A stretch of 64,000 bases of DNA, taken from NCBI GenBank assembly GCA_041399065.1, contig JAWKTN010000007.1:491300-555299 (forward strand), in the 5' to 3' direction. Below are positions 34,579-44,196 of this stretch, one piece after another. How positions within the stretch are numbered: the first letter of the stretch is position 1; each line of letters opens with the position of its first letter. The DNA comes from JAGQPD01 sp020426865 (GTDB lineage Bacteria; Planctomycetota; Planctomycetia; Pirellulales; Pirellulaceae). Position numbers and translations under genes: made by a program. The notes below the pieces were generated by a model. The model made no database searches, was not told the DNA's origin, and saw only the letters and a list, made by a program, of their open reading frames with translations.

Positions 34579-35561
34579 TGTTCGACACGATAATCTCAGT
34601 GGCCCAGCATGATGTCGTGGGCAATAGTGCCTCGACCTGGCTATGGCCGTGGGCCGTCTATGCGGTCCTTCTGGTTGCGTTTGGCTATGCCTTTGCGCAG
34701 AAGAATTTGCGGTGGCTGCGAGTCCTAGGGGGGGTGGGGTTGCTGTTGTTGGCCGGCCACGTCCTCTATCACGAAGTCCCCTGGAAATTGCTGTCGAATC
34801 GGATTGTTGACGCGAACAGACCGTTAAACCGCGTGCGACTTGGTTGCTTGCTATCGGCGGTGGGGATTTGGTTGATGTTGCCACAATGGCGGTCGGCCGT
34901 TGTCCAGCGCATGGGCGTTCCGGCTGCGTTTGCCGGGATCGCCATGTTGATGTCGTTGTTGCCCAGCATGGGTGATGTGGGCGTGACCGTGCTTTGGTGG
35001 GTTCTGGCGTCGCTGACGATTGTCAGTGCTGTTGCGACGGTGACGTCGCGCAGTCCGGTGTATTGCGCGATTTGGTTTGCCGTCACACTGTTGGGGACGG
35101 GGGGCCTGTTCATGGTCAATGGAGCGCAGTTCTTGGGCGTAGCGACGGTGGCCGTATATGCGGGTGCGATTGTCGTGACGTTTCTGTTCGTGTTGATGTT
35201 GTCGCAGCCTGAAGGGCACGCCTACTACGATCGGATCAGTTGGGGTGCGGTGCCATCGTTGCTCGCCTGTCTGGCCGGTGCGTCGCTCGTCGGGGTCGTC
35301 CTATGGTCGACGTTGCACCTGCAGATCGAATCACCGACCACCGATCGGGCGGCTGGCGTGCTGGCAGACACTCATGTCGCCACACTTGGCGGCTTGTTGT
35401 TTTCCCGGTACATCATCGGTGTGGAAGTGGCCGCTACGTTGTTGCTGGCGGCACTTGTGGGAGCGGTCGCCATCACGATGGTCGGGAATGCTCAACGCTC
35501 CCGAGGAGGGAGCTTGATCGATCGCGTCCTATCGCAGCCGGGGGGAGAAGTTCGACGATGA
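34578..35561 (+). CDS. nuoJ: NADH-quinone oxidoreductase subunit J with N-terminal extension
   Basis: Membrane subunit of the proton-pumping arm. At 327 aa it is much longer than the usual 160-210. The first about 130 residues hold an extra hydrophobic module with about four transmembrane helices (for example WPWAVYAVLLVAFGYAF and VLGGVGLLLLAGHVLY). The recognisable NuoJ part starts at about residue 140 (SLTIVSAVATVTSRSPVYCAIWFAVTLLGTGGLF) and contains the VAVYAGAIVVTFLFVLML element. TAATG joins it to nuoI, ATGA to nuoK. Confidence 0.88.
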   Translation: MFDTIISVAQHDVVGNSASTWLWPWAVYAVLLVAFGYAFAQKNLRWLRVLGGVGLLLLAGHVLYHEVPWKLLSNRIVDANRPLNRVRLGCLLSAVGIWLMLPQWRSAVVQRMGVPAAFAGIAMLMSLLPSMGDVGVTVLWWVLASLTIVSAVATVTSRSPVYCAIWFAVTLLGTGGLFMVNGAQFLGVATVAVYAGAIVVTFLFVLMLSQPEGHAYYDRISWGAVPSLLACLAGASLVGVVLWSTLHLQIESPTTDRAAGVLADTHVATLGGLLFSRYIIGVEVAATLLLAALVGAVAITMVGNAQRSRGGSLIDRVLSQPGGEVRR

Positions 35562-36001
35562 ACGATGTCGCTATTCTGCAGAATTGCTTGTTTGTCGGTG
35601 CCGTCTTGTTTGGATTGGGCGTTGCCGGATTCCTCACGAGACGCAATCTGATCGTGATGTTCCTGTGTGCCGAGATGATGCTGCAAGGCGTATCGCTCAG
35701 CTTGATCGGTTGGGGGCGTTTTCATAATGATTGGGGCGGACAGATGATGGTCGTTTTCATCATTGCTGTTGCCGCTTGTGAAGCTGGTGTGGCGTTAGCG
35801 CTGGTGATGATGTTGTGTCAGCGCAGTGGCGACCTGGACGTGGCCAGTTGGCAGGGGACGCGAGAAGACGGGATTGCCCCCTATGTTGACACGGAGATTC
35901 CCGAAGATTTTGAACCCCATCAACATTGGCCGGAATTGACCCCCGCTGGCATTCGGCCCGCCGTGGATCCGGAAAAGGAGATGTTCCGCAGTCATGTTTG
36001 A
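35558..36001 (+). CDS. nuoK: NADH-quinone oxidoreductase subunit K with C-terminal tail
   Basis: Small proton-arm subunit with three helices and the conserved membrane Glu residues (LCAEMMLQGVSL and AACEAGVALAL). The 147-aa length exceeds the usual about 100. The additional about 45 residues after MMLCQRSGDLDV form an acidic, Pro-rich soluble tail. The start overlaps the nuoJ stop (ATGA) and its end overlaps the nuoL start by 8 bases. Confidence 0.92.
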   Translation: MNDVAILQNCLFVGAVLFGLGVAGFLTRRNLIVMFLCAEMMLQGVSLSLIGWGRFHNDWGGQMMVVFIIAVAACEAGVALALVMMLCQRSGDLDVASWQGTREDGIAPYVDTEIPEDFEPHQHWPELTPAGIRPAVDPEKEMFRSHV

Positions 36002-38219
36002 GATGCGCACGCTAATTGTGCTGATTCCGGCCTTTCCGTTGGTCGCCGCTATTCTGATCGGACTACTCGGTCCGCGGCTGTTGCGGGACCGTAGCCACTG
36101 GCTGGCGGTCGCCGGAATCGGTGGTTCGATGCTGTGTAGTTTGATGCTCGGCTGGCAGGTTGTCGGCCAGATCCACGATACGGTCGCCGCCGGACAACAG
36201 ATCGGGTACGAAGAGACATTTGTGATTTGGCAATGGTTGGACGTTGACGGCGCGATGCAACAACATACCGACGAAGGTCAAATCGTCGTGCGGGACGCCG
36301 CGATTGATGTTACCTTGCGAGTTGACACGCTCACGTGCATCATGCTCGTCATGGTCACCTTCGTGGCCACTTTGGTGGCAATCTACGCGTCTGGGTACAT
36401 GCATGGCGATCGCTCATATTGGCGATTCTTTGCGTACGTGAGCCTGTTCGTATTCTCGATGACGATGCTCGTTTCTGTCAGCAATTTTGTGTTGCTGTTC
36501 ATCTTTTGGGAGGCCGTCGGTGTTTGCAGTTACTTGTTGATTGGGTTTTGGTACGAAAAACCCGAGGCCGCCGCGGCCGGGAAAAAGGCCTTTCTCGTCA
36601 ATCGGGTTGGCGACTTTGGTTTCGCCCTCGCGTTGTTTTTGATCTGGACGACGTATGGCACATTGAACTTCCACGATACCGATGCCACACCGGGCGTCTT
36701 GGGGCAACTGCGATTGTCGGGAACATTACCGTACGTACAAGGGGGAATCGCCTTGGCCATCGGCTTGTTGCTGATGGTGGGCGCATGCGGCAAGAGCGCC
36801 CAGTTCCCGTTGCATGTATGGTTGCCGGACGCGATGGAGGGGCCGACACCTGTCAGTGCCCTGATTCACGCGGCGACGATGGTCACTGCCGGTGTCTATA
36901 TGGTAACACGGTGCACACCACTCTTTACCGCCTCGCCCGTAGCGCGGATTGTCGTCGCTTGCATCGGTGGCTTTACAGCGGTGTTGGCCGGGTTGATTGC
37001 ACTGACGCAATATGACTTGAAGCGAGTGTTGGCATATTCGACGATCAGCCAGCTCGGTTACATGTTCCTGGCATTGGGGACGGGAACGCTGGCCGGGATA
37101 ACGGCCGGGATGTTCCATCTGTTTACGCATGCGTTTTTCAAAGCGTTGTTGTTCTTGGGAGCGGGAAGTGTGATGCATGCGATGGGGGGGGTGATCGACA
37201 TGCGGCGGTTTGGCGGACTGCGAAAGATCATGCCCGTTACGCACTGGACATTCCTATTCGGATGCTTGGCACTGGCCGGCATCGTGCCGTTTGCGGGATT
37301 TTGGAGCAAGGACGCGATTCTCGCCGCCGTGCATGAAAAGGCACATCACGGCGAATTGATCTACCAGTGGCTCTATTACGCCAGCGTCGGGACAGCATTC
37401 CTGACGGCATTTTATACGTTCCGTGCCTTTTTTATGACATTTTACGGGCCGTTGGAAGTGCCCGCCGAGGCCGGACACCACGCTCACGAATCGCCGGCGC
37501 CGATGTGGGTGCCGCTATCGATCCTGGCAGCCTTTGCGTGCTTGATCGGTTTCTCGCTGTGGAACTCGCAGTTGTTCGACAATCTTCTCAGTCACACGCC
37601 GTCGCTCGCCACCGAAGCCATGCGCGTGACGGCCAGCCACGAACGATTTCATTGGGACATCGCCATGACCAGTACGGTCGTTGCGGTGTTGGGGGTTGGC
37701 CTCGCCGCCTACTTTTATCTTGGCCCCAGTTATGAAATTGACTTGCTGACGGCGCTGATGGATGGACGCTGGACGGGTGGTCTGTTCCGAGCCGGTTGGA
37801 CCGAACGGATGGCAAGCCATCCGTTGATCTCGGGGGTGCACCGTCTTGCCGGCGGGATTGGTTTGGGGTGGCTCTCGACGATCGTTGGATATGTCCTGTT
37901 GGCATTATTCTGCGTGTTACTCGCGCCGCTGTTGCTATTGTTGTACGTAACCCCCTACCGGTTGTCGGAAAACAAATTCTACTTAGATGAGATCTACGAT
38001 TGGACGGTCGTGCGTCCGTTACGCGGCATTGCCCAACTTAGCTTTTGGCTGGATCGGCTGCTTGTCGACGGCCTGGTGAACCTAGTGGGACAACTGCCCA
38101 AATGGTTGGGAGCGTCGTTGCGTGGATTGCAGTGGGGGATGGTATCGTTCTACGGGCTGGCGATGATTTTAGGGACGTTGGTGCTGGTTTTCGCACGCGT
38201 CCTTTGGGGAGCAAACTAA
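35994..38219 (+). CDS. nuoL: NADH-quinone oxidoreductase subunit L
   Basis: The largest antiporter-like subunit of the proton arm. 741 aa with many transmembrane helices and a long C-terminal lateral helix region. Seen: LFIFWEAVGVCSYLLIGFW (key Glu), GKSAQFPLHVWLPDAMEGPTPVSALIHAATMVTAGVYM (Lys/His channel residues) and FKALLFLGAGSVMHAMG. All the signatures are intact. Confidence 0.95.
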   Translation: MFEMRTLIVLIPAFPLVAAILIGLLGPRLLRDRSHWLAVAGIGGSMLCSLMLGWQVVGQIHDTVAAGQQIGYEETFVIWQWLDVDGAMQQHTDEGQIVVRDAAIDVTLRVDTLTCIMLVMVTFVATLVAIYASGYMHGDRSYWRFFAYVSLFVFSMTMLVSVSNFVLLFIFWEAVGVCSYLLIGFWYEKPEAAAAGKKAFLVNRVGDFGFALALFLIWTTYGTLNFHDTDATPGVLGQLRLSGTLPYVQGGIALAIGLLLMVGACGKSAQFPLHVWLPDAMEGPTPVSALIHAATMVTAGVYMVTRCTPLFTASPVARIVVACIGGFTAVLAGLIALTQYDLKRVLAYSTISQLGYMFLALGTGTLAGITAGMFHLFTHAFFKALLFLGAGSVMHAMGGVIDMRRFGGLRKIMPVTHWTFLFGCLALAGIVPFAGFWSKDAILAAVHEKAHHGELIYQWLYYASVGTAFLTAFYTFRAFFMTFYGPLEVPAEAGHHAHESPAPMWVPLSILAAFACLIGFSLWNSQLFDNLLSHTPSLATEAMRVTASHERFHWDIAMTSTVVAVLGVGLAAYFYLGPSYEIDLLTALMDGRWTGGLFRAGWTERMASHPLISGVHRLAGGIGLGWLSTIVGYVLLALFCVLLAPLLLLLYVTPYRLSENKFYLDEIYDWTVVRPLRGIAQLSFWLDRLLVDGLVNLVGQLPKWLGASLRGLQWGMVSFYGLAMILGTLVLVFARVLWGAN

Positions 38220-38228
38220 GGCAATACC

Positions 38229-39920
38229 ATGACGATCTCCACAATGTTATTGGCCACAGTATTCTTGCCGGCGGTGGCCGCCTTGGCCATGGTCGCGATC
38301 GACAAACTAGGACGCGACGCCGTTCGCTGGGTGGCGTTGGCGGTGACGGTGGTCACGGTTTGCATGGCGGTACCGTTGGTGCGTAACGCCATTGGCGCAT
38401 CGGTGGGGGACGAAGTGGCGTCGGCGTCGGTTGATATTCCATGGCTGCCAGCGTCGAGCGGCATTGACGTGCGGCTGAGTTTGGGACTGGATGGGATCAG
38501 CGTTTGGATGTTTGGCTTGTCGGCGTTGCTGATGGTCACGTCGGTGCTGGTCAGTTGGAAAGCCATCGAGGATCGCCCGGCATTGTTCTATGGCATGCTG
38601 TTGTTGCTGGAGACGGGATGTTTGGGAGTCTTCGCTGCCCGCGACATCCTGTTGTTTTATGTATTCTTCGAGTTCACACTGATACCGCTCTATTTCTTGA
38701 TTGGTATTTGGGGGAGCGAAGATCGCAAGTATGCAGCCACGAAGTTTTTTTTGTATACGTTGGCTGGCAGCCTATTGACATTTTTGGGGCTGCTGTCGAT
38801 TGTACTTTGGGATTTTTACGGTTCCGGTAGCCAAACGATTCGGTTTTCGATTCCGGAATTGACCGAATCGCTGCAGACGAATCCGATTTCGCCTGTGTGG
38901 TTGCAGACGTTGATCTTCGTGGCGCTGTTTGCGGGGTTTGCGATTAAAGTGCCGTTGTTTCCTTTGCACACGTGGCTGCCGCTGGCCCACGTTCAGGCTC
39001 CGACTGCCGGGTCGGTCGTGTTGGCTGGTGTGTTGCTGAAGATTGGCACCTATGGATTCGTGCGATTCAGTATCCCCTTTCTGCCGGATGCCACTGTGCT
39101 GGCCGCTCCCATCCTGCTGGGGCTCTCTGTGGCGGGCATCATCTACGGTGCGTTGGTCGCGTTGGCTCAGTCGGATATCAAACGGTTAATCGCCTACTCG
39201 AGTGTCAGCCACCTGGGGTTCTGCATGTTGGGGTTGTTTGCGCTCAATCGTCTGGGAACGCAAGGCGCGATGCTACAGATGGTCAATCATGGACTTTCGA
39301 CCGGCGGCCTGTTTGCCCTCGTTGGCATGCTCTACGAACGTTACCACACACGTGAAATCGCCAGCTATTCGGGCATCGCGCGTCGCGTTCCCGTACTGGC
39401 ATTTTTCATGCTAGTGTTCACCTTCTCGAGTATTGGACTGCCGGGATTGAATGGGTTTGTTGGCGAATTCATGATTCTTATTGGTATGTTCCAACGCGGT
39501 TGGATGTCCTGGACGCTGGCGGGCACCGGCAGTTTGCTGATCTTGTCCGTCCTGTCAGTCTCTGGCGTTGTATTGGGTGCCTGGTACATGTTGTGGTTGG
39601 TACAACGTGTCTTTTTCGGACCGGTCCAAGAGCCGTCGCATCATGGACATGCCTCTGACTTGTCGCTCCGAGAGATCGTGGCACTTGCGCCGCTCGCGTT
39701 ATTCGTCGTGTGGATTGGCGTTTATCCGCAAATGTTTGTGGGACCTATGCAAGCCCCACTCGATAACCTCACCGGTACGGCTAGTGCAATGTGGGAAGCC
39801 GCCGATGTTCAGGCCCCGATCGTGGAGACCGCAACAAGGGGTATTGATCCGCCGAGGATGGAGGTCGAGTTGTCTGGTACACTCGCCAACAGTGGTGTGC
39901 TGCGTCCGGCGGAACGCTGA
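38229..39920 (+). CDS. nuoM: NADH-quinone oxidoreductase subunit M
   Basis: Antiporter-like subunit of 563 aa. Seen: LFYVFFEFTLIPLYFLIGIWG with the channel Glu, AIKVPLFPLHTWLPLAHVQAPTAGSVVLAGVLLKIGTYG with Lys, and SVSHLGFCMLGLFALN. About 45 residues at the C-terminus after MWEAADVQAP form a soluble tail. It starts 9 bases after nuoL, and a 97-base gap separates it from nuoN, the second longest gap in the operon. Confidence 0.95.
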   Translation: MTISTMLLATVFLPAVAALAMVAIDKLGRDAVRWVALAVTVVTVCMAVPLVRNAIGASVGDEVASASVDIPWLPASSGIDVRLSLGLDGISVWMFGLSALLMVTSVLVSWKAIEDRPALFYGMLLLLETGCLGVFAARDILLFYVFFEFTLIPLYFLIGIWGSEDRKYAATKFFLYTLAGSLLTFLGLLSIVLWDFYGSGSQTIRFSIPELTESLQTNPISPVWLQTLIFVALFAGFAIKVPLFPLHTWLPLAHVQAPTAGSVVLAGVLLKIGTYGFVRFSIPFLPDATVLAAPILLGLSVAGIIYGALVALAQSDIKRLIAYSSVSHLGFCMLGLFALNRLGTQGAMLQMVNHGLSTGGLFALVGMLYERYHTREIASYSGIARRVPVLAFFMLVFTFSSIGLPGLNGFVGEFMILIGMFQRGWMSWTLAGTGSLLILSVLSVSGVVLGAWYMLWLVQRVFFGPVQEPSHHGHASDLSLREIVALAPLALFVVWIGVYPQMFVGPMQAPLDNLTGTASAMWEAADVQAPIVETATRGIDPPRMEVELSGTLANSGVLRPAER

Positions 39921-40017
39921 ACGTACTCGTAGATATCGGCACCGTACAAAAGGTTGACCAGCAGAGAATTCGATCCAAACATACCCGCAATAGCAAAGGC
40001 GCTCGATAGAATTTCCC

Positions 40018-41616
40018 ATGACCGACTCACAAACGTTGGCGGCATTGCTGCCCGAATCGACCTTAGTCATCATGGCCACCGTGATCATCGTGGGCGGGGC
40101 GTTTCAGCGATCTCGTGTCGTCTGGTGGTGGCTTTCCGTTGCCGCCGTGGCGGTCGCCATGGTTGCCATGTGGCGGCAAGGGAGAAATTCCATGTCAGCG
40201 TCTGTGGTTGGCGATGCGATAGCGCAGGGAGTTGTCATTTTCGATCAGCTCTCGCAAACGCTTCGGTGGGTCTCGCTCGTCCTGGCGTTGTTCTACGTTC
40301 TCGCATTGTCGCGCGATGTCACGGAATCGTTGGCTGGTGAAACGCTGGGACTTGTGTTGCTGGTTTTTTGCGGCATGATGCTCGTTTCGGCGGCCGCCGA
40401 CATTTCCCTGATGTTTCTGGGATTGGAAATGATCTCGATCCCGACTTACGTGTTGCTGTTTATCTCGCCCCGTTCAACACGTGCGTCGGAGGCGACGATG
40501 AAGTACTTTTTTCTAAGCGTCTTCTCCTCGGCGTTGTTCCTCTACGGTTTAAGTATCGTCTACGGCTTGTCGGGGAGCGGAGCGATCGAGGTGATTCGCG
40601 AAAGACTGGCTGCGCCGACGGCCAGCAATGGCGTGTTATTGAGCGTGGCGTTTGTACTGATTCTCGCAGGACTGGGCTTTAAGATTGCCGCCGTGCCGTT
40701 TCATTTCTATGCTCCCGACGTGTATCAGGGTGCGAGCACGATGAATGCTGGACTGCTGGCGGTTGCTCCGAAGGTCGGTGGTGTCGTCCTTTTTGTTCGG
40801 TTGCTCACGGCGATCATGCCTGGCATTGCAACGATTGGCTGGCAAGTGATGCTGGTTGTCGCGTTGGTGACGATGACCATTGGCAATGCTTGTGCACTTT
40901 GGCAGAAGAATCTACGCCGCCTGCTGGCCTATTCGTCGATCGCACATGCCGGGTACATGACCATTGGATTTGCCGTGGGATTGGCGGCGATGGACGGGGG
41001 ACGGTCGGTACCGAATGGCGGGTTTGCGGCCGCCGTCTTTTATCTGGTCGTCTATGCTATCGCCAGCGTTGGTACGTTTTCGGCGCTGGCGTATCTCGCG
41101 AATTACCAAATGGCCGAGGAGGTTGATCACTTGGCTGGGGTGGGACGGTCGCGTCCGTACGTTGCCGGTGCACTCGCGGTGTTTATGTTCTCGCTTAGCG
41201 GCATTCCCCCATTGGCAGGATTCTGGGGTAAATTGGCCCTGTTTACTGGCTCGCTGGCCGTGGGACAGCAGGCAACGGGCTTTTTCGGGGACCGCTGGTT
41301 CATGTTGTTGACGGTGGCAGGCGTACTGAATGCGGCGACCGCGGCTGCCTACTATCTGCGGATCGTGGGGACGATGTATTTTCAAAACTGCGAAAATGCG
41401 GCAAACGCGGCGGAACCGCCGCCACCCGTCATCGCCACGGCGTCGATCGGCAGTGGTTCGGCGATTTCGGCCGTATGTTGTGCGGTGATGGTTGTCGTAC
41501 TGGGCATCTTTGCCGGGCCGCTGGTCGATCACTTTTCCGGGCTGGACGTCGATGTGAGGCCGGCACCCGCGACAGCGGCTGCGACGTCGACATACGATTC
41601 GACCGTCGATCGGTAA
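40018..41616 (+). CDS. nuoN: NADH-quinone oxidoreductase subunit N
   Basis: The last subunit gene of complex I, 532 aa, antiporter-like. LMFLGLEMISIPTYVLL with the channel Glu, FKIAAVPFHFYAPDVYQGAS with Lys, and LLAYSSIAHAGYMTIG are all present. The C-terminal about 60 residues are less conserved. The set nuoA-N is thus complete in this window. Confidence 0.95.
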   Translation: MTDSQTLAALLPESTLVIMATVIIVGGAFQRSRVVWWWLSVAAVAVAMVAMWRQGRNSMSASVVGDAIAQGVVIFDQLSQTLRWVSLVLALFYVLALSRDVTESLAGETLGLVLLVFCGMMLVSAAADISLMFLGLEMISIPTYVLLFISPRSTRASEATMKYFFLSVFSSALFLYGLSIVYGLSGSGAIEVIRERLAAPTASNGVLLSVAFVLILAGLGFKIAAVPFHFYAPDVYQGASTMNAGLLAVAPKVGGVVLFVRLLTAIMPGIATIGWQVMLVVALVTMTIGNACALWQKNLRRLLAYSSIAHAGYMTIGFAVGLAAMDGGRSVPNGGFAAAVFYLVVYAIASVGTFSALAYLANYQMAEEVDHLAGVGRSRPYVAGALAVFMFSLSGIPPLAGFWGKLALFTGSLAVGQQATGFFGDRWFMLLTVAGVLNAATAAAYYLRIVGTMYFQNCENAANAAEPPPPVIATASIGSGSAISAVCCAVMVVVLGIFAGPLVDHFSGLDVDVRPAPATAAATSTYDSTVDR

Positions 41617-41662
41617 ATGCGTTACCTTCTTTTCGTCGCGACACGGCGCGCGAGGTTCGGCT

Positions 41663-43048
41663 ATGGCACGACGACGATCTGCATCAACCGCGTTGACCGA
41701 AGTCATGCAGTCGTGCGTTTCTGCGCTCTATGTGTTGGATGAAGGCCGATACATCGCCTACGCCAACGATGCACTTTGTCGGTGGCTGGAAATGACGCTC
41801 GATGAAATCGTCGGGTTGCGCACCGATTATCACAGCCTGTCGACTACCGGCGAGGCGGCTCGGATCGCTGGACTGTGCCCGCCGTTGGATGTTTTTTCCG
41901 GCAAGGCCTGCACGGCAAGGATCTTTCGCAGTGGCCCATCGGGAATGGAATTCCGTACGGCACAGTTTGTTCCATTAGGGCGCGACGCAGCGACCTGTTC
42001 TGGTGTCATCGCTATCGTGCAGGGGGAATCCAGCGAGACGGATGAACACAGTGTCCTGGCCGCGTCGGCTGATGCCGACTGGCACGTCGAGTTGGCAAAA
42101 GTAAAAGCTGAATTCCACCGGCAATGGGATCTGGATCAATGGATCGGCAAGTCGGTTGTGATGCGACGCGTGCGGCGGCAACTCGAATTATCCTGTCGTG
42201 CATTTGAGCATGTGTTGATTACCGGCCCGAAGGGGAGTGGTCGTGAGCACTTGGCGCGGACGATCCACCGTCAAACAACGCACGGTGGCAGTTCGTGGTT
42301 ACTGCCGCTCGATGCGCGGCTGTTGGATGCTGAACTGTTGCAGACGCAAATCGTGGCCTTTGTACGCAGTTGCGAGGTGGGGCGAAGCGAATCTCTCGGC
42401 GCGGCGAGCCCGCCAACCGTCCTACTGATGGAGGCCGATCAGCTTGCCCCTGATGCCCAACTGGAACTGCAAGGGTTATTGTCCGTTCGCGAGAATATGT
42501 TTCGCGTTCTGGCGACCGCCCGTGCCGGGTTGATCGGGTTGGCCGAGCAGGAAGCGTATCGCCCGGAGTTGGCGTATGCGCTGAGCACGATCCACATCGA
42601 GCTGCCGCCATTGCGCGAGCGCCCGGCCGATATTCCACTGTTGGTGCAGTACTTTTTGGAATTCTGGAATGCGCAGGGGGGGCGGCAAATCGCCAGGTTC
42701 TCCCGCGACGCGATCGATAGACTGGTTGATTATCCCTGGTTCGGTAACATGGATGAAATGGCCGAGATCGTACGCAAAGCTCGTCAAAGCTGTGCGGGCG
42801 ATGAAATCCAAGAGTCGGAATTGCCGAACATCATTCGTTTAGCCGCATCGGCCGCGGCGAATCAACCGGCCGAGTGGGAACCGATCGAGCTCAGTCAGTT
42901 TCTGGCGGACGTCGAGCGGAAGGTGATCGAACGAGCGTTGCAAAGAAGCAAATGGAACAAGGCACATGCAGCGCGGATGCTTGGCATCAGCCGCCCGAAG
43001 CTACTGCGCCGGATTGAACAGTTAAAGATCGATACGGACCAAGGATGA
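41663..43048 (+). CDS. PAS-AAA-Fis regulator, sigma54-activator-like but degenerate
   Basis: This 461-aa protein has a PAS domain (about residues 10-120, with EGRYIAYANDALCRWLEMTLDEIVG), an AAA+ domain (about 150-375) and a Fis-type helix-turn-helix (about 425-455, NKAHAARMLGISRPKLLRRIEQL). The AAA part is altered: Walker A reads GPKGSGRE (Arg for the Lys), Walker B reads LLMEADQL (Met for the Asp), and the GAFTGA loop that contacts sigma54 is absent. It therefore probably cannot activate sigma54 polymerase and acts as a DNA-binding or sensor protein. It follows nuoN by 46 bases. The next gene overlaps its end. Confidence 0.8.
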   Translation: MARRRSASTALTEVMQSCVSALYVLDEGRYIAYANDALCRWLEMTLDEIVGLRTDYHSLSTTGEAARIAGLCPPLDVFSGKACTARIFRSGPSGMEFRTAQFVPLGRDAATCSGVIAIVQGESSETDEHSVLAASADADWHVELAKVKAEFHRQWDLDQWIGKSVVMRRVRRQLELSCRAFEHVLITGPKGSGREHLARTIHRQTTHGGSSWLLPLDARLLDAELLQTQIVAFVRSCEVGRSESLGAASPPTVLLMEADQLAPDAQLELQGLLSVRENMFRVLATARAGLIGLAEQEAYRPELAYALSTIHIELPPLRERPADIPLLVQYFLEFWNAQGGRQIARFSRDAIDRLVDYPWFGNMDEMAEIVRKARQSCAGDEIQESELPNIIRLAASAAANQPAEWEPIELSQFLADVERKVIERALQRSKWNKAHAARMLGISRPKLLRRIEQLKIDTDQG

Positions 43049-43482
43049 ACATGGCGTCTCGGCCAATGATTGCCGTCTGCGAGCGTGAGGAAGTCTGGCG
43101 AGTCCGGTTGACGCGTTTCTTGGCACACCGCCATCGTATCGTGCCCATTGCCGAACTCGCATCTTGGCGTGCGGAAGCGAGACCAGTCGCCTGGTTGGCC
43201 GTCGAATTGACGATCGACGTTGCTGCGGAAATCGCTTGCGAGCTGAATTATCTGCGCTTGGATGCCGTTGCGCCGCGCGTCGTCTTGCTGGGAGGCAACC
43301 AGTGCGTTGCATGGGGATGGCAGCTACGCGCGATGGGGGCCGCCGCGTGGATTCGTTCTCCTCTGGAGTTGGCCATGTTTGTACCGTTGTTTGACAGGCA
43401 CGAGGCACATCCCGCATTGGCGAGCGATCCGCTAACGACGGACGATATTGCGCGTCACCTTCCAGAAGGATGGGATCTGTAA
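43045..43482 (+). CDS. Unknown protein coupled to the Fis-type regulator
   Basis: This 145-aa protein starts 4 bases inside the end of the regulator gene (ATGA). Alternating hydrophobic strands and helices (PMIAVCEREEVWRVRLTRFL, PRVVLLGGNQCVAWGW) resemble a receiver-like alpha/beta fold, but the phospho-acceptor Asp and the other acidic residues of a response regulator are not seen. It is probably a partner of the upstream regulator; the function is unknown. Confidence 0.6.
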   Translation: MNMASRPMIAVCEREEVWRVRLTRFLAHRHRIVPIAELASWRAEARPVAWLAVELTIDVAAEIACELNYLRLDAVAPRVVLLGGNQCVAWGWQLRAMGAAAWIRSPLELAMFVPLFDRHEAHPALASDPLTTDDIARHLPEGWDL

Positions 43483-43684
43483 TCATCCGCAATCGCTATT
43501 TCTAGCAATCCCCCAGCCTTCCAGGCCTTCGGCCCGGAGGGCCGCAACAACCTCTGCCGGTGGCGTGCTCGCCCGCGCTCAGGCCCGGAGGGCCGACACA
43601 CATACGGCAACGCAGCGTTAACAGGTGTGGCGAGTTCGTGCATCTTGGCGCGAATGGCAAAACGGGATTACCATTGTGTCGTTC

Positions 43685-43844
43685 CTTGGCCCCCTCGCCG
43701 GCTTGCCCGGCAGGAGCCAAAGTTTGGTTGGCTAGTGGTTCCGCGACTTCACCACCCCACCCCGGCCCGGGCGGGTGTGACAACGATTGGCGCCCTAGCT
43801 TTCAAGCGGTGGCTCCTGCCGGGCAAGCCGACGAGGGGGCCAAG
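43685..43844. repeat. Long imperfect inverted repeat (35-bp arms)
   Basis: Arms at 43685-43719 and 43810-43844 are complementary at 34 of 35 positions, with a 90-base loop that itself contains a GC-rich palindrome (CCCGGCCCGGGCGGG). The whole can form a long hairpin in either strand. The left arm begins CTTGGCCCCCTCG. Confidence 0.85.
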
Positions 43845-44001
43845 AGTGACACCGGAGCGTTACAGATGGACCGAGGGCGCGGTTGGCGCCACCCGTGCGT
43901 CACAAAGAGCCAGGACGATGAAATGCACGCGGGTTGCGGATCGCGCGTTTTCTGATATCGAAGTCACTTGGCCGCAACCGCGTGATTTCAAACGTTCTGC
44001 C

Positions 44002-44026
44002 AAAGTGCCACGGCTGTCCCCAGCCG
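44002..44026 (+). repeat. 25-bp dispersed repeat, copy 2
   Basis: Matches the copy at 19791-19815 at 23 of 25 positions, including the hairpin core CGGCTGTCCCCAGCCG. Downstream, GGTGGCACTTCG at about 44073 carries an inverted form of the flank (AAGTGCCAC), which suggests the unit is longer and palindromic here. Confidence 0.7.
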
Positions 44027-44105
44027 TATGGCGGCACCCCCGCAAAGCACGACTCGCTATCGTCAGAGACCCGGGTGGCACTTCGCCGTACTCGTACTGT
44101 GCGCA

Positions 44106-44196
44106 GCGGTACTCGTACTCGATGATCGCGCCAACATTGGAACGAATGTTGAACCCTGGTCGACCGACAACGGCCGACTACGAGTACGCGTACCGC
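44106..44196. repeat. Inverted repeat with TACTCG motif
   Basis: GCGGTACTCGTACTCG at 44106-44121 and CGAGTACGCGTACCGC at 44181-44196 are complementary at 15 of 16 positions, with a 59-base loop. An additional direct TACTCGTACT copy lies just before it at 44090. Confidence 0.7.
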
